This document shows positions 62,575 through 64,000 of a stretch of DNA of 64,000 bases, piece by piece; the stretch's first letter is position 1; each line of letters opens with the position of its first letter. Source of the stretch: Nannocystis bainbridge. Its GTDB lineage: Bacteria; Myxococcota_A; Polyangia; Nannocystales; Nannocystaceae. The stretch is taken from the NCBI RefSeq assembly GCF_028368995.1, contig NZ_JAQNDL010000003.1, positions 1,364,001-1,428,000 of the forward strand, in the 5' to 3' direction. A model generated the notes under the pieces. That model was not told the origin of the DNA, did not search any database, and worked only from the letters and a program-made list of their open reading frames with translations. A program made the position numbers and the translations under genes.

Positions 62575-63020
62575 TCCACCGCCGCGGCGAGCTCCTCCCC
62601 CGAGCTCGCCCGCATCGCTCGAATTGCGGACCCGCGGCTTCGAAGAGTTTCCTCGCCCCGCGCATCGTGCTCGCAGCATCGCGAGCCCGCTCGTCACGAA
62701 CCCGCCGCCTCCGCGAGCCCCTCGCCCGGCGCATCGTGCTCGCGGCATTGCGAGCGAGCTCGCTCGCTGCCTCCGTGCCGAGCTCGGCGGAATCACTGCA
62801 TCCTCGACTCGAGCCGCAGCTTCCTTCTCGAGCAACTTCGCCCTCGTGCGAGCTCGACCTCGGCTGCCCCCACCTGTCCGCCCGGGCTCCTGCGTCATGC
62901 CGGCCGCGCTCGCGAACTGCACGCACGACAGCCCTGTCAGGCTCCATGCGCCTGCGATCCGGCCCTGGGACAATTTCTCAATGATCCCGCCATGGCACGA
63001 GCCTCGCTTAGGGGCCGGGC
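62575..63020. other. Non-coding stretch with 35-bp direct repeats
   Basis: About 450 bases without a supported gene. Two direct repeats of 35 bases (62651-62685 and 62720-62754) differ at about three positions. The sequence is rich in GAGC/GCTC runs. Confidence 0.5.
62651..62754. repeat. Pair of 35-bp direct repeats
   Basis: Copies at 62651-62685 and 62720-62754 share CCTCGCCC-GCGCATCGTGCTCGC-GCAT-GCGAG with about three differences; the start-to-start distance is 69 bases. Confidence 0.7.
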
Positions 63021-63989
63021 ATGACCCGCACCGTCCTCACCGTCGCCTCGCTCCTGCTCGCCCCCGCCCTGCTCGCCTGTGACAGCAAGCCCGAGCCGGG
63101 CGACGACACCGGCAACATCGCTGCCAGCGAGGGCACCGACAGCGACGGCACCGACAGCGACGGCACCGAGGGCACCGCGAGCCCCGGGGACCCGACCGAG
63201 GGCACCGGCACCGGCACCGAGGGCGAGGGCACCACCACTGGTAACGTCGAGGAGGCCGTCTGCACCCCGGAGATCGTCGGCGACGCCCGGACCTGCGAGG
63301 GCGGCACCCAGTTCTGCAGCACCGACTTCGCCGTGCCCGACGCCAAGTACTTCTGGGGCCCCTGCCTCGCCGCCCCCGTCTGCCAGCCCGGTGAGGAGCA
63401 GGGCTGCAACACCTGCGAGCTGCGGGCCGACGGCGTGCCCGAGTGGGTCGACACCTGCGACGAGGGCGGCACCACCACCCCGCTCGTCCTCAACTTCGGC
63501 GCCGACCCGGTCCGTTACGCCAGCTCGGCCGCCGACTTCGACCTCGGCCCGGCCTGCGGCGCCACCGACTGGCCGACCGCCACCACCCCGTGGCTCGCCT
63601 TCGACCGCGACAGCTCCGGCGCCATCGAGGCCGGCCGCGAGCTGTTCGGCAGCGCCACCGTCCTGCGCGCCGGCGGCCTGGCCGACAACGGCTTCACCGC
63701 CCTCGCCGAGCTCGACCAGGATCGCGACGGCAAGATCTCCGCCAGCGACCCCGCCTTCGCCCGCCTCCTCCTGTGGGCCGACCACGACGCCGACCGCCGC
63801 TCGACCGCGTGGGAGCTGACCCCCATCACCTCCGCCGGCATCGTCGCCATCGGCCTCACCTACCGCAACGACTCGCGCTGCGACGGCCGCTCCAACTGCG
63901 AGATCGAACGCGCCGCCTTCACCTACCGCGACGCCCTCGGCCGCGAGAGCGTCGGCGAGATCGTCGACGTCCACCTGTCCTGCCAGTGA
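63021..63989 (+). CDS. Predicted lipoprotein with EF-hand-like calcium loops
   Basis: A 322-residue protein with lipobox ALLAC (Cys20), a linker rich in GTDSDG and GTGT (about 25-75), a Cys-rich section (about 80-150) and a C-terminal domain with two acidic loops, FDRDSSGAIEAG (about 194-205) and LDQDRDGKISAS (about 232-243), typical of EF-hand or dockerin-like calcium sites. Such proteins are frequent in myxobacteria; calcium-stabilised surface binding is likely. The stop is 12 bases from the right edge of the window. Confidence 0.72.
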   Translation: MTRTVLTVASLLLAPALLACDSKPEPGDDTGNIAASEGTDSDGTDSDGTEGTASPGDPTEGTGTGTEGEGTTTGNVEEAVCTPEIVGDARTCEGGTQFCSTDFAVPDAKYFWGPCLAAPVCQPGEEQGCNTCELRADGVPEWVDTCDEGGTTTPLVLNFGADPVRYASSAADFDLGPACGATDWPTATTPWLAFDRDSSGAIEAGRELFGSATVLRAGGLADNGFTALAELDQDRDGKISASDPAFARLLLWADHDADRRSTAWELTPITSAGIVAIGLTYRNDSRCDGRSNCEIERAAFTYRDALGRESVGEIVDVHLSCQ

Positions 63990-64000
63990 GCCTCACCGAG

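Overview
The window is high-GC DNA from a heterotrophic bacterium, most likely a Myxococcota member of the Nannocystis type. The evidence is extreme G/C bias at third codon positions; about fifteen predicted lipoproteins, several with Thr/Asp-rich linkers after the lipobox; a myxobacterial Cys-rich repeat (DUF4215-like) protein; an IgGFc-binding-like protein; a Hanks-type kinase; and dense, mixed-orientation gene packing. The genus is an inference. I saw no rRNA, tRNA or CRISPR array.

Layout. 1-198: start of a TerB-like gene running off the left edge. 1094-7108: a bicarbonate/CO2 uptake operon (DabA plus two NuoL/NuoM-like proton-channel subunits). 7586-18467: membrane proteins (DUF389, HdeD), lipoproteins, a trypsin-fold lipoprotein that has lost its catalytic residues, an outer-membrane barrel, an IgGFc-like lipoprotein and an orphan CoA-transferase beta subunit. 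18599-25867: lipoproteins, a Ser/Thr kinase, an NHL-repeat protein, an alpha/beta hydrolase and a HupE-like protein. 25990-30545: an anti-phage CBASS locus. 30694-33630: a DUF4056-like lipoprotein and a membrane phosphodiesterase. 33690-40085: a carotenoid cluster (crtC, crtD, crtE, a UbiE-like methyltransferase, crtU). 40741-57139: VWA lipoproteins, a RetSat-like oxidoreductase, a VanX-like dipeptidase, an MBOAT/SGNH O-acylation pair and further lipoproteins. 57592-60455: methylmalonate-semialdehyde dehydrogenase plus a class III aminotransferase. 60460-63989: a transmembrane-less RND-like lipoprotein, a DoxX-like protein and a Ca-binding-type lipoprotein.

The most exciting system is the CBASS. 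A plus-strand operon encodes a CD-NTase, a HORMA protein and a TRIP13-type AAA+ ATPase (type III regulatory logic). A divergent minus-strand operon encodes a SAVED cyclic-oligonucleotide sensor and a CHAT caspase-like protease as separate proteins. The sensor's C-terminus and the protease's N-terminus carry homologous small helical (effector-associated, death-like) domains. I infer that second messenger binding by SAVED is passed to the protease through homotypic domain contact. A perfect 12-bp inverted repeat lies in the shared promoter region.

A second notable signal is a family of 14-bp palindromes, TGTCC-N4-GGACA. I located 17 exact copies and many degenerate ones. They are concentrated just after stop codons and between convergent genes, and also lie inside disordered protein linkers and at gene ends. 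They look like an undescribed dispersed repeat, possibly with a terminator role.
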